From Tropicibacter oceani (GTDB taxonomy: Bacteria > Pseudomonadota > Alphaproteobacteria > Rhodobacterales > Rhodobacteraceae): a stretch of DNA of 64,000 nt. Positions 9,135 through 18,361 of this stretch are shown here, in pieces (position 1 is the first letter of the stretch; each line of letters starts with the position of its first letter). The DNA lies in assembly GCF_029958925.1 (NCBI RefSeq), contig NZ_CP124616.1, positions 124,001 through 188,000 on the forward strand, given 5' to 3'. The notes beneath the pieces are model-generated. The model saw only the letters and a list, made by a program, of their open reading frames with translations, searched no databases and was not told where the DNA came from. Both the position numbers and the translations under genes were made by a program.

Positions 9135-9551
9135 TCAGGCGGCCAGACCGGGGGCCTCCAGCAGTTGCACGCCGTCGATGCGCCAGCCACCGTCGTATTG
9201 GCCCATGCGATAGTCCAGAACATGGGTGCGCCCCTGATCATCCTGCACGATCACCTTTTGCCAAAGCGCGCCGCCGATCTCGCGCAGATCGCCAAAGCGC
9301 AGGCTTTCCGGGCGCCAGACCATCGGATAGCCGTTGCGCACCATGGCGCCGAAATTCTCGGGCGTGCGGAACATGCTGCGAATGCCCGGCCCGGCAAAAT
9401 CAAAGGCCGCGACAAAATCATCGGCTTGAAAAGCCCGGGTCTGATCGCGGATCACCTGCTCGATCCCCGGATTGGCCGGCTGAACATCCTGCGCGCGCAG
9501 CGCCCCGCTCAGGACGATCATCGCGGCGATGGCTGAAATCAAAAGGCGCAT
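9135..9551 (-). CDS. DUF4864-domain secreted protein
   Basis: This 138-residue protein has a signal peptide (MRLLISAIAAMIVLSGALRAQ) and a small NTF2-like/SnoaL-like body. The body carries the DUF4864 hallmarks: IEQVIRDQTRAFQADDFVAAFDFA near the N-terminus, followed by NFGAMVRNGYPMVWRP and a C-terminal YRMGQYDGGWRIDGVQLL. The family is periplasmic or secreted, common in Rhodobacteraceae, and of unknown function. The beta-helix gene lies 114 bp downstream on the same strand. Confidence 0.9.
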   Translation of the reverse strand: MRLLISAIAAMIVLSGALRAQDVQPANPGIEQVIRDQTRAFQADDFVAAFDFAGPGIRSMFRTPENFGAMVRNGYPMVWRPESLRFGDLREIGGALWQKVIVQDDQGRTHVLDYRMGQYDGGWRIDGVQLLEAPGLAA

Positions 9552-9685
9552 GGCGTCACTCCCTGTCCGCTATCATACCCTTGAACCTAGCTCGTGTTGC
9601 ATTTTCGTCAAAACGAAGCGCCAGGATTGAGGAAGTGTAAAGGCTCCCGCTGTAAAACCCCGCTGTCCCTGGTTCCCCGGACACC

Positions 9686-10375
9686 ATGACCGCCAACAAG
9701 AACAGGATTGCCGCGATGCCAAGGGCCTACCCCGACTATCCCTATATCGAACCGATTGCCGCCAACCTGTCCGAGGCCGAGATCGTCCAGATGGTCGAGG
9801 ACATGCTGTCGCAAAACCCCACCATTTCGCTGAACGACGGCGGGCCGTTGGACAAACTGTGCCGCGCGCTCAATGTCGATGTGGAATATTCGGACGCGCC
9901 CAATGAAATCCTTCTGGATGTGCCGCTGAACCGCCATGCGGTGATCTGGCTACCAAGGCGTGGCAAACCCCGCCAGGACAGGATGACACTGGCAACCGGG
10001 ATCGGCCATTGGCTGCTGCATGTCCCCGTCACCCGCGAAGCGTATCCACACAACGGCATCCAGGCCCTGTATTCCCCCACGGATACCAAGGCCCTGCGCG
10101 AAGCACGGCTGTTCGCCTTTGATCTACTGATGCCGGAAGAGACCTTTACCAACCTTTGGTACGAAGGGCGCGCGCAGCTGACCGCAGAAACGCTGAACGT
10201 TCCGACACAGGCTGTCTATGATCGCGCCAGATGGTTGGACCTGACTTCGGTTGGGGATCACGCCTCCCACGACCCAAGCGATCCCGACACCAAGGCGGAT
10301 CAGGCCGATCCTAACCCGCCTCCGCAATCGCCCGGGGCCGGGATGGGGGGATATGCCCGGCGCGTCGGGTCCTGA
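9686..10375 (+). CDS. ImmA/IrrE-like protein with degenerate zinc motif
   Basis: This 229-residue protein resembles ImmA/IrrE metallopeptidases. A TLATGIGHWLLH segment (about residues 100-112) sits where the family has a HELGHxLLH-type helix, and EARLFAFDLLMPEE follows where the usual EANxFAxxLLMPE helix lies. The first His and the catalytic Glu of HExxH are replaced by Thr and Gly, so peptidase activity is unlikely. The C-terminal 40 residues are Asp/Pro-rich and probably disordered. The ATG at 9716 is an alternative start. No XRE regulator is adjacent. Confidence 0.7.
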   Translation: MTANKNRIAAMPRAYPDYPYIEPIAANLSEAEIVQMVEDMLSQNPTISLNDGGPLDKLCRALNVDVEYSDAPNEILLDVPLNRHAVIWLPRRGKPRQDRMTLATGIGHWLLHVPVTREAYPHNGIQALYSPTDTKALREARLFAFDLLMPEETFTNLWYEGRAQLTAETLNVPTQAVYDRARWLDLTSVGDHASHDPSDPDTKADQADPNPPPQSPGAGMGGYARRVGS

Positions 10376-10398
10376 ACCCGGCGCCGGGCTGATCGCCC

Positions 10399-11976
10399 TC
10401 AGCCAAGCTTGCCAGACAGGCCGTTTTCGATCAGTTCAACGGTTTCCTGAACGCCGTACAGCGCGATGAACCCGCCGAACCGCGGCCCCTGGCTTTGCCC
10501 CAGCAGGACCTCGTAAAGCGCCTTGAACCAGTCGCGCAGCGGCTCGAACCCGTGTTCTTTGCCGACCGCAAAGACGATGCTTTGCAGCGCTTCGTCATCC
10601 GCCTCGCCATCAAAGGCCCGCAGCCGCGCCGCCAGATCATCCATCGCCGCCCGCTCCGTTTCGTCCGGTGCCCGGAACGTCTTGGAGGGTTTCACGAAGT
10701 CCTGATAGTACTTCACGGCATAGCCCGCCGCCGCATCCAGATCAGGATGGGTTTCAGGCGTGGCATCCGGCGCATAGCGGCGGATAAAGCCCCACATCGC
10801 GGCCTTGTCATCGGCGCCCGCAGCGCTGGCCAGGTTCAGCAGCATCGAGAACGGCACAACCATCTTCGAATCGGGAACATCGCCGGAATGGATGTGCCAG
10901 ACCGGGTTGTTCAGCCGCGCCGCCGCATCCTGCGTCGCATAGGCGCGCAGTTGCTGGTGGTATTCGTCCATCGCCTTGGGGATCACGTCGAAATACAGGC
11001 GCTTGGCCGTCTTCGGTTTGAGGTACATGAAATACGACAGCGATTCCGTGCTGGCGTAGGTCAGCCATTCGTCGATGGAAATCCCGTTGCCCGAGGACTT
11101 GGAGATTTTCTGCCCCTGATCGTCCAGGAACAGCTCATAGGTGAAATGTTCAGGCGCGCGGGCACCAAGGGCGCGGCAGATGCCATCATAGATCGGCGTG
11201 TTGGTGCTGTGGTCCTTGCCGTACATCTCGAAATCGACGCCCAGCGCGGCCCAGCGTGCGCCAAAATCCGGCTTCCACTGCAGCTTGACGTTGCCGCCGG
11301 TCACCGGAAGCGTCCATTCGCGGCCGTCTTCGTCGTCAAAGGTGATTTCGCCCTTGGCGGCATCGACGTTCTTCATCGGAACATACAGAACCCGCCCGGT
11401 TTCGGGATGGATCGGCAGAAAGATCGAATAGGTCTGGCGCCGTTCTTCGCGCAGGCTTTTCAGCATGATCGCCATCAGGTCATCATAGCGTTCGCAGGCG
11501 CGCAACAGCACCGCGTCGAACTGGCCGCTGCGATAGAACTCCGTCGCCGAATAGAAGTCATACTCGAACCCGAAGGTATCAAGGAACCGCCGCAGCATGG
11601 CGTTGTTGTGATGGCCAAAGCTTTCGTGCGTCTCAAAGGGATCGGGCACCGAGGTCAGCGGCTTTTGCAAGTTGTCCTGCAACATTTCCTGATTGGGAAC
11701 GTTGCCGGGAACCTTGCGCATGCCGTCCAGATCGTCCGAAAAACAGATCAGCCGAGTCGGAATGTCGCTGATCACCTCGAAGGCCTTGCGGATCATCGTG
11801 GTGCGCAGAACCTCGCCAAAGGTGCCGATATGCGGCAACCCCGAGGGGCCATAACCCGTCTCGAACAGCACGTAACCCTTTTCAGGCGCTGCCTTTTCAT
11901 AGCGTTTCAGAATCCGGCGGGCCTCTTCAAAGGGCCAGGCCTTCGAACTCATTGCCGCGTCGCGCATCTCGGACAT
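10399..11976 (-). CDS. lysK: Lysyl-tRNA synthetase, class I
   Basis: Class I LysRS charges tRNA-Lys and replaces the class II enzyme in many alphaproteobacteria. The 525-residue protein shows the HIGH-like motif ([12 protein letters not shown], about residue 48) and the KMSKS-like motif KISKSSGNG (about residue 290), followed by the class I-type helical C-terminal region. The start at 11976 ([12 protein letters not shown]) is supported by AGGAG 8 nt upstream, and 25 further upstream codons are rejected. It is divergent from the TerB-like gene. Confidence 0.96.
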   Translation of the reverse strand: MSEMRDAAMSSKAWPFEEARRILKRYEKAAPEKGYVLFETGYGPSGLPHIGTFGEVLRTTMIRKAFEVISDIPTRLICFSDDLDGMRKVPGNVPNQEMLQDNLQKPLTSVPDPFETHESFGHHNNAMLRRFLDTFGFEYDFYSATEFYRSGQFDAVLLRACERYDDLMAIMLKSLREERRQTYSIFLPIHPETGRVLYVPMKNVDAAKGEITFDDEDGREWTLPVTGGNVKLQWKPDFGARWAALGVDFEMYGKDHSTNTPIYDGICRALGARAPEHFTYELFLDDQGQKISKSSGNGISIDEWLTYASTESLSYFMYLKPKTAKRLYFDVIPKAMDEYHQQLRAYATQDAAARLNNPVWHIHSGDVPDSKMVVPFSMLLNLASAAGADDKAAMWGFIRRYAPDATPETHPDLDAAAGYAVKYYQDFVKPSKTFRAPDETERAAMDDLAARLRAFDGEADDEALQSIVFAVGKEHGFEPLRDWFKALYEVLLGQSQGPRFGGFIALYGVQETVELIENGLSGKLG

Positions 11977-12077
11977 CTGAAACACTCCTGTTGGGATATC
12001 AGCGCGCTTCCTATTGCGGCATGGTCCCGGCGTCAATAAATTGTGCTGCAATGCCGCAACGCCCGAAAGGCCATGCC

Positions 12078-12500
12078 ATGAATGAAACTGCCCATCCCCT
12101 CAGCCCGCAGGACAGCCTTGTTGCCCTGATGATCGCGGTTTCGGCCTCGGACGAAAACCTTCGGACCGCCGAACTGGTCAAGATCGAAAGCGCCGTGGAC
12201 AACCTGCCGGTCTTTGCCGAATACGACGCGGACCGGGTGCGCGTCATGGCGTCGCTCGTGTTCGACCTGTTCGAACAGGAGGACGGCCTGGACGCCCTGT
12301 TCGGCCTGCTGCGCGATCACCTGCCCGAACGTCTGTTCGAAACCGCCTATGCGCTGGCCTGCGACGTGGCCGCCGCCGACGGAACGCTCAAGGATGCCGA
12401 ACTGCGTCTGCTGGAAGAAATCCGGTACGAGCTGAACATCGACCGGCTGCACGCCGCCGCGATCGAACGCGGCGCAAGGGCGCGCCACCTGCGCGCCTGA
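12078..12500 (+). CDS. TerB-like tellurite-resistance-fold protein
   Basis: This 140-residue all-helical protein has the TerB pattern: an acidic first helix ([25 protein letters not shown]) and a second metal-site-like helix ([22 protein letters not shown]). The two DExN/DGTxxxxE clusters resemble the paired metal-binding loops of TerB/DjlA-N folds. Single TerB proteins are common without any ter operon, and no other ter gene is present. The start ATG is at 12078, after a short AAAGG. Confidence 0.85.
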   Translation: MNETAHPLSPQDSLVALMIAVSASDENLRTAELVKIESAVDNLPVFAEYDADRVRVMASLVFDLFEQEDGLDALFGLLRDHLPERLFETAYALACDVAAADGTLKDAELRLLEEIRYELNIDRLHAAAIERGARARHLRA

Positions 12501-12553
12501 CGCGGTATTCCGCGCCCTCGTGGGGTGTGTTTCAAATCCGTGCGAAAAATTTA

Positions 12554-12585
12554 CCTTGGGTCAGGATTCCCTGACTGACCCAAGG
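12554..12585. promoter_or_regulatory. 11-bp perfect inverted repeat upstream of the L,D-transpeptidase gene
   Basis: CCTTGGGTCAG (12554-12564) is repeated in inverse as CTGACCCAAGG (12575-12585) with a 10-bp spacer. It lies in a locally AT-richer 150-bp gap. It has no U-tract but is followed by GATATTGTATAACC, which could hold a -10 element. An operator, or a weak terminator for the upstream gene, are both possible. Confidence 0.45.
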
Positions 12586-12658
12586 GTTAGGATATTGTAT
12601 AACCAAAGCAGGTATTTAACGCTCTGCACACTACAGACATCCAATTTTGGGGAACACA

Positions 12659-13087
12659 ATGAAACGGATCATCCTTCCATTGATTGGCGCCATTGCGCTT
12701 TGCCTGCTGCCCGTTTTTGCCGCCGCTGCGCCGCTTGTGGCCAAGGTTGATATTTCTTCGCAGACCATGACCGTCGTTTACAACGGCGAAGTGGCCTATC
12801 GCTGGCCGGTGTCGACAGCCCGCAAAGGCAAATGGACGCCGCGCGGCACCTGGTCGGCCAAGTGGCTGTCACGCCACCATAAATCCAGCCTCTACAACAA
12901 CGCGCCGATGCCCTATTCGATCTTTTTCAATGGCAACTACGCGATCCATGGCACCAACCAGATCAGCCGCCTTGGCCGCCCGGCCTCGGCCGGATGCGTG
13001 CGCCTGCATCCCGATCACGCCGCCCGCCTGTTCGAGCTGACCCAGCGCGTCGGCAAACAGAACATGCGCGTCGTCATCCAGAACTAG
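12659..13087 (+). CDS. L,D-transpeptidase (YkuD domain)
   Basis: This 142-residue exported protein has a signal peptide (about 1-24, cleavage after AAA) and one YkuD domain. The active-site block reads IHGTNQISRLGRPASAGCVRL: the catalytic Cys lies in SAGCVR (the usual SHGCVR with Ala for His) and the conserved His in IHGT. Such enzymes form 3-3 peptidoglycan cross-links or attach proteins to peptidoglycan in the periplasm. The ATG at 12659 is 6 nt after GGGGA. Confidence 0.93.
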   Translation: MKRIILPLIGAIALCLLPVFAAAAPLVAKVDISSQTMTVVYNGEVAYRWPVSTARKGKWTPRGTWSAKWLSRHHKSSLYNNAPMPYSIFFNGNYAIHGTNQISRLGRPASAGCVRLHPDHAARLFELTQRVGKQNMRVVIQN

Positions 13088-13093
13088 GGTCGC

Positions 13094-14599
13094 TCAGGCG
13101 CTGTACAGAACCGACCAGCGTTCGATCAGCGCCTGTTGCAGCGTCTTGGCCCGCACGTTCCACGACGATCCCCCGGCAGGGCGTTCGCGTTCGTCGATGC
13201 TCAGCTTGGCGCGGCGGTCCATGTTCGCGGCAAAGATCGCGAACACCAGTTCCGTCCCATCCGGAAGATCGACAAACCCGGCCAGCCCGCTGACAAAGTT
13301 CAGCGTTCCCGTCTTGGCCAGCACGTCGATCGGATGGTCCTTGATCACCCGGCGGTTTTCGTCGCGAAGGTCAAAGGATTTCAGTAACGTCTTAAGCTCC
13401 GATCCGGAGCGCAGCTGCAACAGCGCGGCCATCATGTCGGGGGCGCTGATGCGGTTGTCCTCACCAAGGCCCGAGTGATCGACAAAATCCATGCTCTGGA
13501 TGCCGAACCGCTCTTTCGCCCAAAGGCTCATTTCCTGCGCCGAAGCGACCAGATCGCCCGGCATCGCCCCCGTGCGCGCCCGCGTCGCCGACATGCCGAC
13601 CACCTCTGCGGTGACATTGGTCGACCACTTGAGCATGTCGCGCAGGATGTCATTCAGCGGCGCGCTTTCGGTGCGGGCCAGTTCGGCGCTGTCCGGCAGG
13701 GCCTTGATGATTTCGGGCGCGGCAAGTTTGATCCCATGCGCCTGTGCAAAGGTCTGAAAGACCTCGCCCGCGTAAAGCTCGGGTTTGCGCACCGGCAACC
13801 AGCGCGCACCGCCATCGCCAAGGGCCCCCTTGGCAACGGTCCATTCATCGCGGCCTGCCTTGTCCTCGTAGGTGTAGACCGGCAAGGACCGCGGCACGAC
13901 GCCCATGCGCGCGAAATGCACAGAAGGCCGGTGCCGTTCCGACCGGCCTTCCATCGCGACGTTATAGCCCTGCCCGGCCCGCTTCCATTCGAAATGCACA
14001 CGGTTGTAGTTCAGGTTCAGCCCGGAAACCGCCGGGCTGTAGCTGACATGATCCGGTTGCTCGGTGTCGATTCGCGCGACAAAGGGCAGCGCGCCGCCCC
14101 AAACCTTGAACCCGCCCTTCACGGCGGTGATCCCAGCCTCTTTCAGGGCCGCCGCAAGACCGGCAAGCGTATCGGTGTCCAGGGTCGGATCGGCGCCGCC
14201 GGCAAGGATCAGATCGCCCTGCACCACGCCCTCCGACACGCCGCCCGTCGCCATGACGCGGGTGACAAAGCGATGCTCGGGCCCCAGAAGCTCCAGCGCA
14301 TAGGCAGCGGTCAGCGCCTTGGCGACACTGGCGGGCGGCTGCGAAAGCGCGGGCATATGATCCTCGAGCGTAAGGCCCGTCCGGGCGTCGGCCACGCAAA
14401 AGGAAACCTTGCCGCCCAGGTTGGCCCGCTCGATCAGCGCCTCGGCCGGGGGCTGGATGCGTTTGCGGAAATCTTCGCCGCGCGCCATGGGCCGCAACGA
14501 GGTCAGCGGCGCCTTTGCCAATACCGGAGAGGCCACGGCCAGCCCCCCGAAAGCCAGCGCGGAACCCAGAAATTGTCGTTTTGAAATGCTTTTCGTCAT
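13094..14599 (-). CDS. dacB: D-alanyl-D-alanine carboxypeptidase/endopeptidase (PBP4)
   Basis: This 501-residue periplasmic class C penicillin-binding protein has the three serine-peptidase motifs in order: SVAK (SxxK, near residue 90), STN (SxN, in KWSTNVTAE) and KTG (AKTGTLNF, near 430). It trims peptidoglycan cross-links. The N-terminus MTKSISKRQFLGSALAFGG resembles a Tat signal with KR instead of RR. The start at 14599 is chosen because the upstream extension lacks a signal-like context. It converges on the L,D-transpeptidase gene with 6 bp between stops and lies downstream of nadD. Confidence 0.94.
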   Translation of the reverse strand: MTKSISKRQFLGSALAFGGLAVASPVLAKAPLTSLRPMARGEDFRKRIQPPAEALIERANLGGKVSFCVADARTGLTLEDHMPALSQPPASVAKALTAAYALELLGPEHRFVTRVMATGGVSEGVVQGDLILAGGADPTLDTDTLAGLAAALKEAGITAVKGGFKVWGGALPFVARIDTEQPDHVSYSPAVSGLNLNYNRVHFEWKRAGQGYNVAMEGRSERHRPSVHFARMGVVPRSLPVYTYEDKAGRDEWTVAKGALGDGGARWLPVRKPELYAGEVFQTFAQAHGIKLAAPEIIKALPDSAELARTESAPLNDILRDMLKWSTNVTAEVVGMSATRARTGAMPGDLVASAQEMSLWAKERFGIQSMDFVDHSGLGEDNRISAPDMMAALLQLRSGSELKTLLKSFDLRDENRRVIKDHPIDVLAKTGTLNFVSGLAGFVDLPDGTELVFAIFAANMDRRAKLSIDERERPAGGSSWNVRAKTLQQALIERWSVLYSA

Positions 14600-14706
14600 G
14601 TCTCGATCTAAGCCCAAGCCGCGCCTTTGGGCAAGCGGCCAACCCTGCCCCATGGATCACATTTCCCCCATCACCACCCGCTTTGGCGCGCGGGGGCGAC
14701 CCGCAG

Positions 14707-15312
14707 TTACCTGGTCCAGCCTCCCGATGCCCGAATGGCGGACGAGCTGTGCGGCATCATCGGGATATTGATGAAACACCATCGCGGCGCGTCGGCCCGG
14801 CCCAGCAGCCTTGCGGCCCGCCCCGACAGGCGATGGTGCGAAAAGACCTGCGCCGCAACCGAACCACGCGCCGCAAGCCGCGCCTCGGGGCGGGCCAGGA
14901 CGCCGACGGGGACGCGGCGCATGATGTCCTGCCAATCCTGCCAGCGGTGGAACTGCGCCAGGTTGTCCGCCCCCATCAGCCAGACAAAGCGCACGCCCGG
15001 CCAATGGGCCTGCATCGCGGAAATGGTGCGGGCGGTATGGCGCGTTCCGGCCCGCGTCTCGAAGTCGCTGACCAGAATGGCGGGGTGATCGACCAGCGCC
15101 CGCGCGGCCGCAAGCCGTTTTTCCAGCCGGGCCGGCGCATCGGCCTTCAGCGGATTGCCCGGGCTGACCAGCCAAAGGACCCGGTCCAGCCCGAACCGCT
15201 TGAGCGCCTCTTTCGACAGATGCAGATGCCCCGCGTGCGGCGGGTCGAACGAACCGCCAAGCAGGCCGACCCGCATTCCCGGTGTCAGCAAAACGCCGTC
15301 ATCAGCCCGCAT
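14707..15312 (-). CDS. nadD: Nicotinate-nucleotide adenylyltransferase
   Basis: NadD adenylates nicotinate mononucleotide in NAD synthesis. The 201-residue protein shows the nucleotidyltransferase [11 protein letters not shown] motif near the N-terminus (the HxGH-like site), the [16 protein letters not shown] substrate loop, and a C-terminal SSSAIR motif in place of the usual SST.IR. The ATG at 15312 is preferred to a 36-codon in-frame extension. dacB follows after 107 bp on the same strand. Confidence 0.93.
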   Translation of the reverse strand: MRADDGVLLTPGMRVGLLGGSFDPPHAGHLHLSKEALKRFGLDRVLWLVSPGNPLKADAPARLEKRLAAARALVDHPAILVSDFETRAGTRHTARTISAMQAHWPGVRFVWLMGADNLAQFHRWQDWQDIMRRVPVGVLARPEARLAARGSVAAQVFSHHRLSGRAARLLGRADAPRWCFINIPMMPHSSSAIRASGGWTR

Positions 15313-15548
15313 GTTCCGCAAATCCCCTACCGCCCCCAAGCGCTCTTGGCGCCGGGGAACAGGGATAGGGCAGTGCCGCAGGCATATCAAGAACGGGCCA
15401 TGGCCTGCACTTGCCTGCACCCGATTGATCCCCTGCCCTTGAAAACCGCGGCCAACCCTTGCCGATGCGCTGTTTCGTGCCGGATTGCGCCTGCGCGCTC
15501 AAAAGGCTACTCCCCTTGGCGATATCAAGAACCCAAGCGGAGCGGATC

Positions 15549-17204
15549 ATGGCCTCTTATCAGTATGTCTACCACATGGATGGCGTCTCCAAGACCTATC
15601 CCGGCGGCAAAAAATGCTTTGAAAACATCCGCCTGTCCTTCCTGCCCGGCGTCAAGATCGGTGTTGTCGGCGTCAACGGCGCCGGTAAATCGACGCTCAT
15701 GCGGATCATGGCCGGAATCGACAAGGATTTCTCGGGCGAAGCCTGGGCCGCCGAGGGCGCGCGCGTCGGCTATCTGCCGCAGGAACCCAAGCTGGACGAA
15801 ACCCTGACCGTGCGGGAAAACGTCATGCTGGGCGTTGCCGAAAAGAAGGCAAAGCTGGACAAGTACAACGAACTGGCGATGAACTACAGCGACGAGACCG
15901 CTGACGAAATGGCCCGCCTGCAGGACGAGATCGACAGCCAGAACCTGTGGGATCTGGACAGCCAGATCGACGTCGCGATGGAGGCCCTGCGCTGCCCGCC
16001 CGACGACGCCAATGTCACGACCCTTTCAGGCGGCGAGGCCCGCCGCGTCGCGCTGTGCAAGCTGCTGCTTGAAGCGCCCGAAATGCTGCTGCTGGACGAA
16101 CCGACCAACCACCTGGACGCGGAAACCATCGCCTGGCTGCAAAACCACCTGATCGACTACAAGGGCACCATCCTGATCATCACCCACGACCGCTATTTCC
16201 TGGATGACATCACCGGCTGGATCCTCGAACTCGACCGCGGCCGCGGCATTCCCTACGAAGGCAACTATTCGTCCTGGCTGGAACAAAAGGCCAAGCGGCT
16301 GGAACAAGAAGCCCGCGAAGACAAGGCCAAGCAAAAGACGCTGGAGCGCGAACTGGAATGGATGCGGCAGGGCGCCAAAGCCCGTCAGGCCAAGTCCAAG
16401 GCCCGGATCAGCGCCTACAACGATCTGGCCAACCAGTCCGAGCGTGAAAAACTGGCCCGTGCCCAGATCATCATTCCCAACGGCCCGCGCCTTGGCAACA
16501 AGGTGATCGAAGTGGATCACCTGAAAAAAGCCATGGGTGACAAGCTGTTGATCGAAGACCTGACCTTTTCGCTGCCGCCCGGTGGCATTGTCGGCGTGAT
16601 CGGCCCCAACGGCGCGGGCAAATCGACCCTGTTCAAGATGTTGACCGGCCATGAAAAGCCCGACGCAGGCAGCATCGAATACGGCGACACCGTGCAGCTG
16701 GCCTATGTCGACCAGTCGCGCGACGACCTGAAACCCAACGATACCGTCTGGGAGGCAATCACCGGCGGCGCCGAGCAGATCAAGCTGGGCGATGCCGAGA
16801 TGAACTCGCGCGCCTACTGCTCCGCCTTCAACTTCAAGGGCGGCGATCAGCAGAAAAAGGTTGGCTCGCTTTCGGGCGGCGAACGCAACCGCGTCCACAT
16901 GGCGCGCCTGCTGAAAGAGGGCGGCAACGTCCTGCTGCTTGACGAACCGACCAACGACCTTGACGTCGAAACCCTGCGCGCCTTGGAAGATGCGCTGGTC
17001 GATTTCGCCGGCTGCGCCGTGGTCATTTCGCACGACCGTTTCTTCCTTGACCGGATCTGTACGCATATCCTGGCCTTCGAGGGCGAGGCCCATGTGGAAT
17101 GGTTCGAAGGCGGCTTTACCGACTACGAAGAAGACAAGAAACGCCGCCTGGGCGCCGACGCACTGGAACCCAAGCGGGTCAAGTTCAAGAAGTTCGTGCG
17201 CTAA
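15549..17204 (+). CDS. ettA: Energy-dependent translational throttle protein EttA (ABC-F)
   Basis: EttA is a ribosome-associated ABC-F ATPase that gates the first peptide bond according to the ATP/ADP ratio. The 551 residues hold two ABC domains. The first has Walker A GVNGAGKST, signature LSGGEARRV and Walker B LLLDEPTNHLD. The linker is charged (KQKTLERELEWMRQGAKARQ). The second domain has GPNGAGKST, LSGGERNRV and LLLDEPTNDLD. Length and the tRNA-contacting arm fit EttA rather than Uup. The ATG at 15549 follows AGCGGATC. A terminator follows. Confidence 0.95.
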   Translation: MASYQYVYHMDGVSKTYPGGKKCFENIRLSFLPGVKIGVVGVNGAGKSTLMRIMAGIDKDFSGEAWAAEGARVGYLPQEPKLDETLTVRENVMLGVAEKKAKLDKYNELAMNYSDETADEMARLQDEIDSQNLWDLDSQIDVAMEALRCPPDDANVTTLSGGEARRVALCKLLLEAPEMLLLDEPTNHLDAETIAWLQNHLIDYKGTILIITHDRYFLDDITGWILELDRGRGIPYEGNYSSWLEQKAKRLEQEAREDKAKQKTLERELEWMRQGAKARQAKSKARISAYNDLANQSEREKLARAQIIIPNGPRLGNKVIEVDHLKKAMGDKLLIEDLTFSLPPGGIVGVIGPNGAGKSTLFKMLTGHEKPDAGSIEYGDTVQLAYVDQSRDDLKPNDTVWEAITGGAEQIKLGDAEMNSRAYCSAFNFKGGDQQKKVGSLSGGERNRVHMARLLKEGGNVLLLDEPTNDLDVETLRALEDALVDFAGCAVVISHDRFFLDRICTHILAFEGEAHVEWFEGGFTDYEEDKKRRLGADALEPKRVKFKKFVR

Positions 17205-17253
17205 GGCAGCCGGCCGCGCCGGGCCCTTTCGCCGGCACAGCGATCAGATCAGG

Positions 17254-17285
17254 CAGGGCGGGGTCGTTCCCGCCCTGTATCTTTT
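17254..17285 (+). terminator. Intrinsic terminator of ettA
   Basis: A perfect 9-bp stem (CAGGGCGGG 17254-17262 with CCCGCCCTG 17269-17277) has the loop GTCGTT. TATCTTTT follows. It is placed 50 bp after the ettA stop. Confidence 0.8.
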
Positions 17286-17336
17286 CGGCGGGTCTGCCTG
17301 CGCTGCGCCGCAATTCGCGCAATGCTTGCAAGCCCC

Positions 17337-17365
17337 TTGAAACGAATCTCTACCCGTGCCATATG
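17337..17365 (+). promoter_or_regulatory. Candidate promoter of the cold-shock gene
   Basis: TTGAAA (17337-17342) and CATATG (17360-17365) are separated by 17 bp. The -35 is good and the -10 is weak (3 of 6). If correct, the mRNA has a leader of about 120 nt before the start at 17492, a length typical of cold-shock mRNAs whose leaders act as RNA thermosensors. Confidence 0.4.
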
Positions 17366-17491
17366 ACGCACTGCTACGTTACCACTATCGCCTACCTGTC
17401 TCCCTAATCCGGCTACAGCGCTCGATACTTGCTCTGACTACGCCGGGCCGCTGCACCTCCGCGAGCGGCAAATACCAAGGAGACCACGGAT

Positions 17492-17698
17492 ATGGCTACT
17501 GGCACCGTGAAATGGTTCAACACCACCAAAGGCTACGGCTTCATCGCACCCGACGACGGCGGCAAGGACATCTTTGTTCACATCTCTGCTGTTGAGCGTT
17601 CGGGCCTGACCGGCCTGCAGGACAACCAGAAGGTGACCTACGAGCTGCAGTCCGGCCGTGACGGCCGCGAAAGCGCTTCGGACATCGAACTGGCCTGA
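17492..17698 (+). CDS. CspA-family cold-shock protein
   Basis: This 68-residue single OB-fold nucleic-acid chaperone has both RNP motifs intact: KGYGFI (RNP1) and DIFVHI (RNP2). It starts [18 protein letters not shown]. Family members bind and melt mRNA structure during cold shock or growth transitions. An AAGGAG ribosome site precedes the ATG. The gene stands alone between the ettA terminator and its own hairpin. Confidence 0.96.
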   Translation: MATGTVKWFNTTKGYGFIAPDDGGKDIFVHISAVERSGLTGLQDNQKVTYELQSGRDGRESASDIELA

Positions 17699-17709
17699 TC
17701 AGTTTCGGG

Positions 17710-17727
17710 GCGGGCCATTCGGCCCGC
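17710..17727. terminator. Hairpin after the cold-shock gene
   Basis: A 7-bp perfect stem GCGGGCC/GGCCCGC encloses the loop ATTC, 11 bp after the stop. A short pyrimidine-rich run (CCTTTCTGTG) follows some 12 bp later. It sits between convergent genes. Confidence 0.6.
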
Positions 17728-17763
17728 TCCACCCCCGCCTTTCTGTGACATTCCAGAGACGGC

Positions 17764-18237
17764 TCAGATCGCCAGCGCGGTCAGATACATCCCCAAGCCA
17801 AACATCGTATGGGCCAACAGCCCCATGACACGCCCCTTCCAGGGGTTTGCCGTTTTGGCCAACGCCCAGCCCAGCCCCATGCCCGGATGCAGCAGGAACC
17901 AACCTGCCCCGATGGTCACGATCGCAAAGATCCAGACCGGCAGGAAAGTCGGCGCCGCGACCCAATCCATCCCCGCCAAAAGCACAAAGATCACGCCATA
18001 GGCGATGCCCACCGCATAGTGCAGCGCCCAACCGATGGCGATTTCGGCCTCGACCGGTTCGACCACGCCGATATCGTCGTGAAAGATCACGCCGCGCGGC
18101 AGGTGCCCGGTCCAACGCCCGACGTTGCCCCAGTTCGGCAGCGGCTGGCCAATGGCCCGGTTCAGCGCCAGCGCCCAAAGGTCCATGGCCACCGTTCCGC
18201 CTGCCCCGATCAGTATTCCCGCGCTCAGCAATCCCAT
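17764..18237 (-). CDS. DUF2938 integral membrane protein
   Basis: This 157-residue protein has about four hydrophobic helices. It carries the DUF2938 pattern: an N-terminal GTVAMDLWALALNRAIG helix, NWGNVGRWTGHLPRG, and a glycine-rich HPGMGLGWALAKTANPW segment. Its function is unknown. The ATG at 18237 has a GGGAGG site 6 nt upstream; 46 extra upstream codons are rejected. It is divergent from the RbsD/FucU gene. Confidence 0.85.
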   Translation of the reverse strand: MGLLSAGILIGAGGTVAMDLWALALNRAIGQPLPNWGNVGRWTGHLPRGVIFHDDIGVVEPVEAEIAIGWALHYAVGIAYGVIFVLLAGMDWVAAPTFLPVWIFAIVTIGAGWFLLHPGMGLGWALAKTANPWKGRVMGLLAHTMFGLGMYLTALAI

Positions 18238-18361
18238 GTGCGTCCTCCCTGTTTGCGCTGACAGTGCCCGACCGGCGCGGCTGGCGCAATCCTTCTCGAT
18301 TTCGCTTGCCCGCAGGCCCCTGCCTCGGGTCCAATGCCGCAAATCACAAGGAAGCCCGGAC

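Noticed and set aside
9591-9616. Operator in the gap before the ImmA-like gene (TTCGT-CAAA-ACGAA)
   Set aside because: The 5-bp arms are too short to stand out from chance in this sequence.
10495-12039. 514-codon plus-strand frame
   Set aside because: It is antisense to the lysyl-tRNA synthetase gene, which has all class I motifs. The antisense frame has none.
12501-12514. Terminator after the TerB-like gene
   Set aside because: The CGCGG-TATT-CCGCG stem is only 5 bp and has no U-tract.
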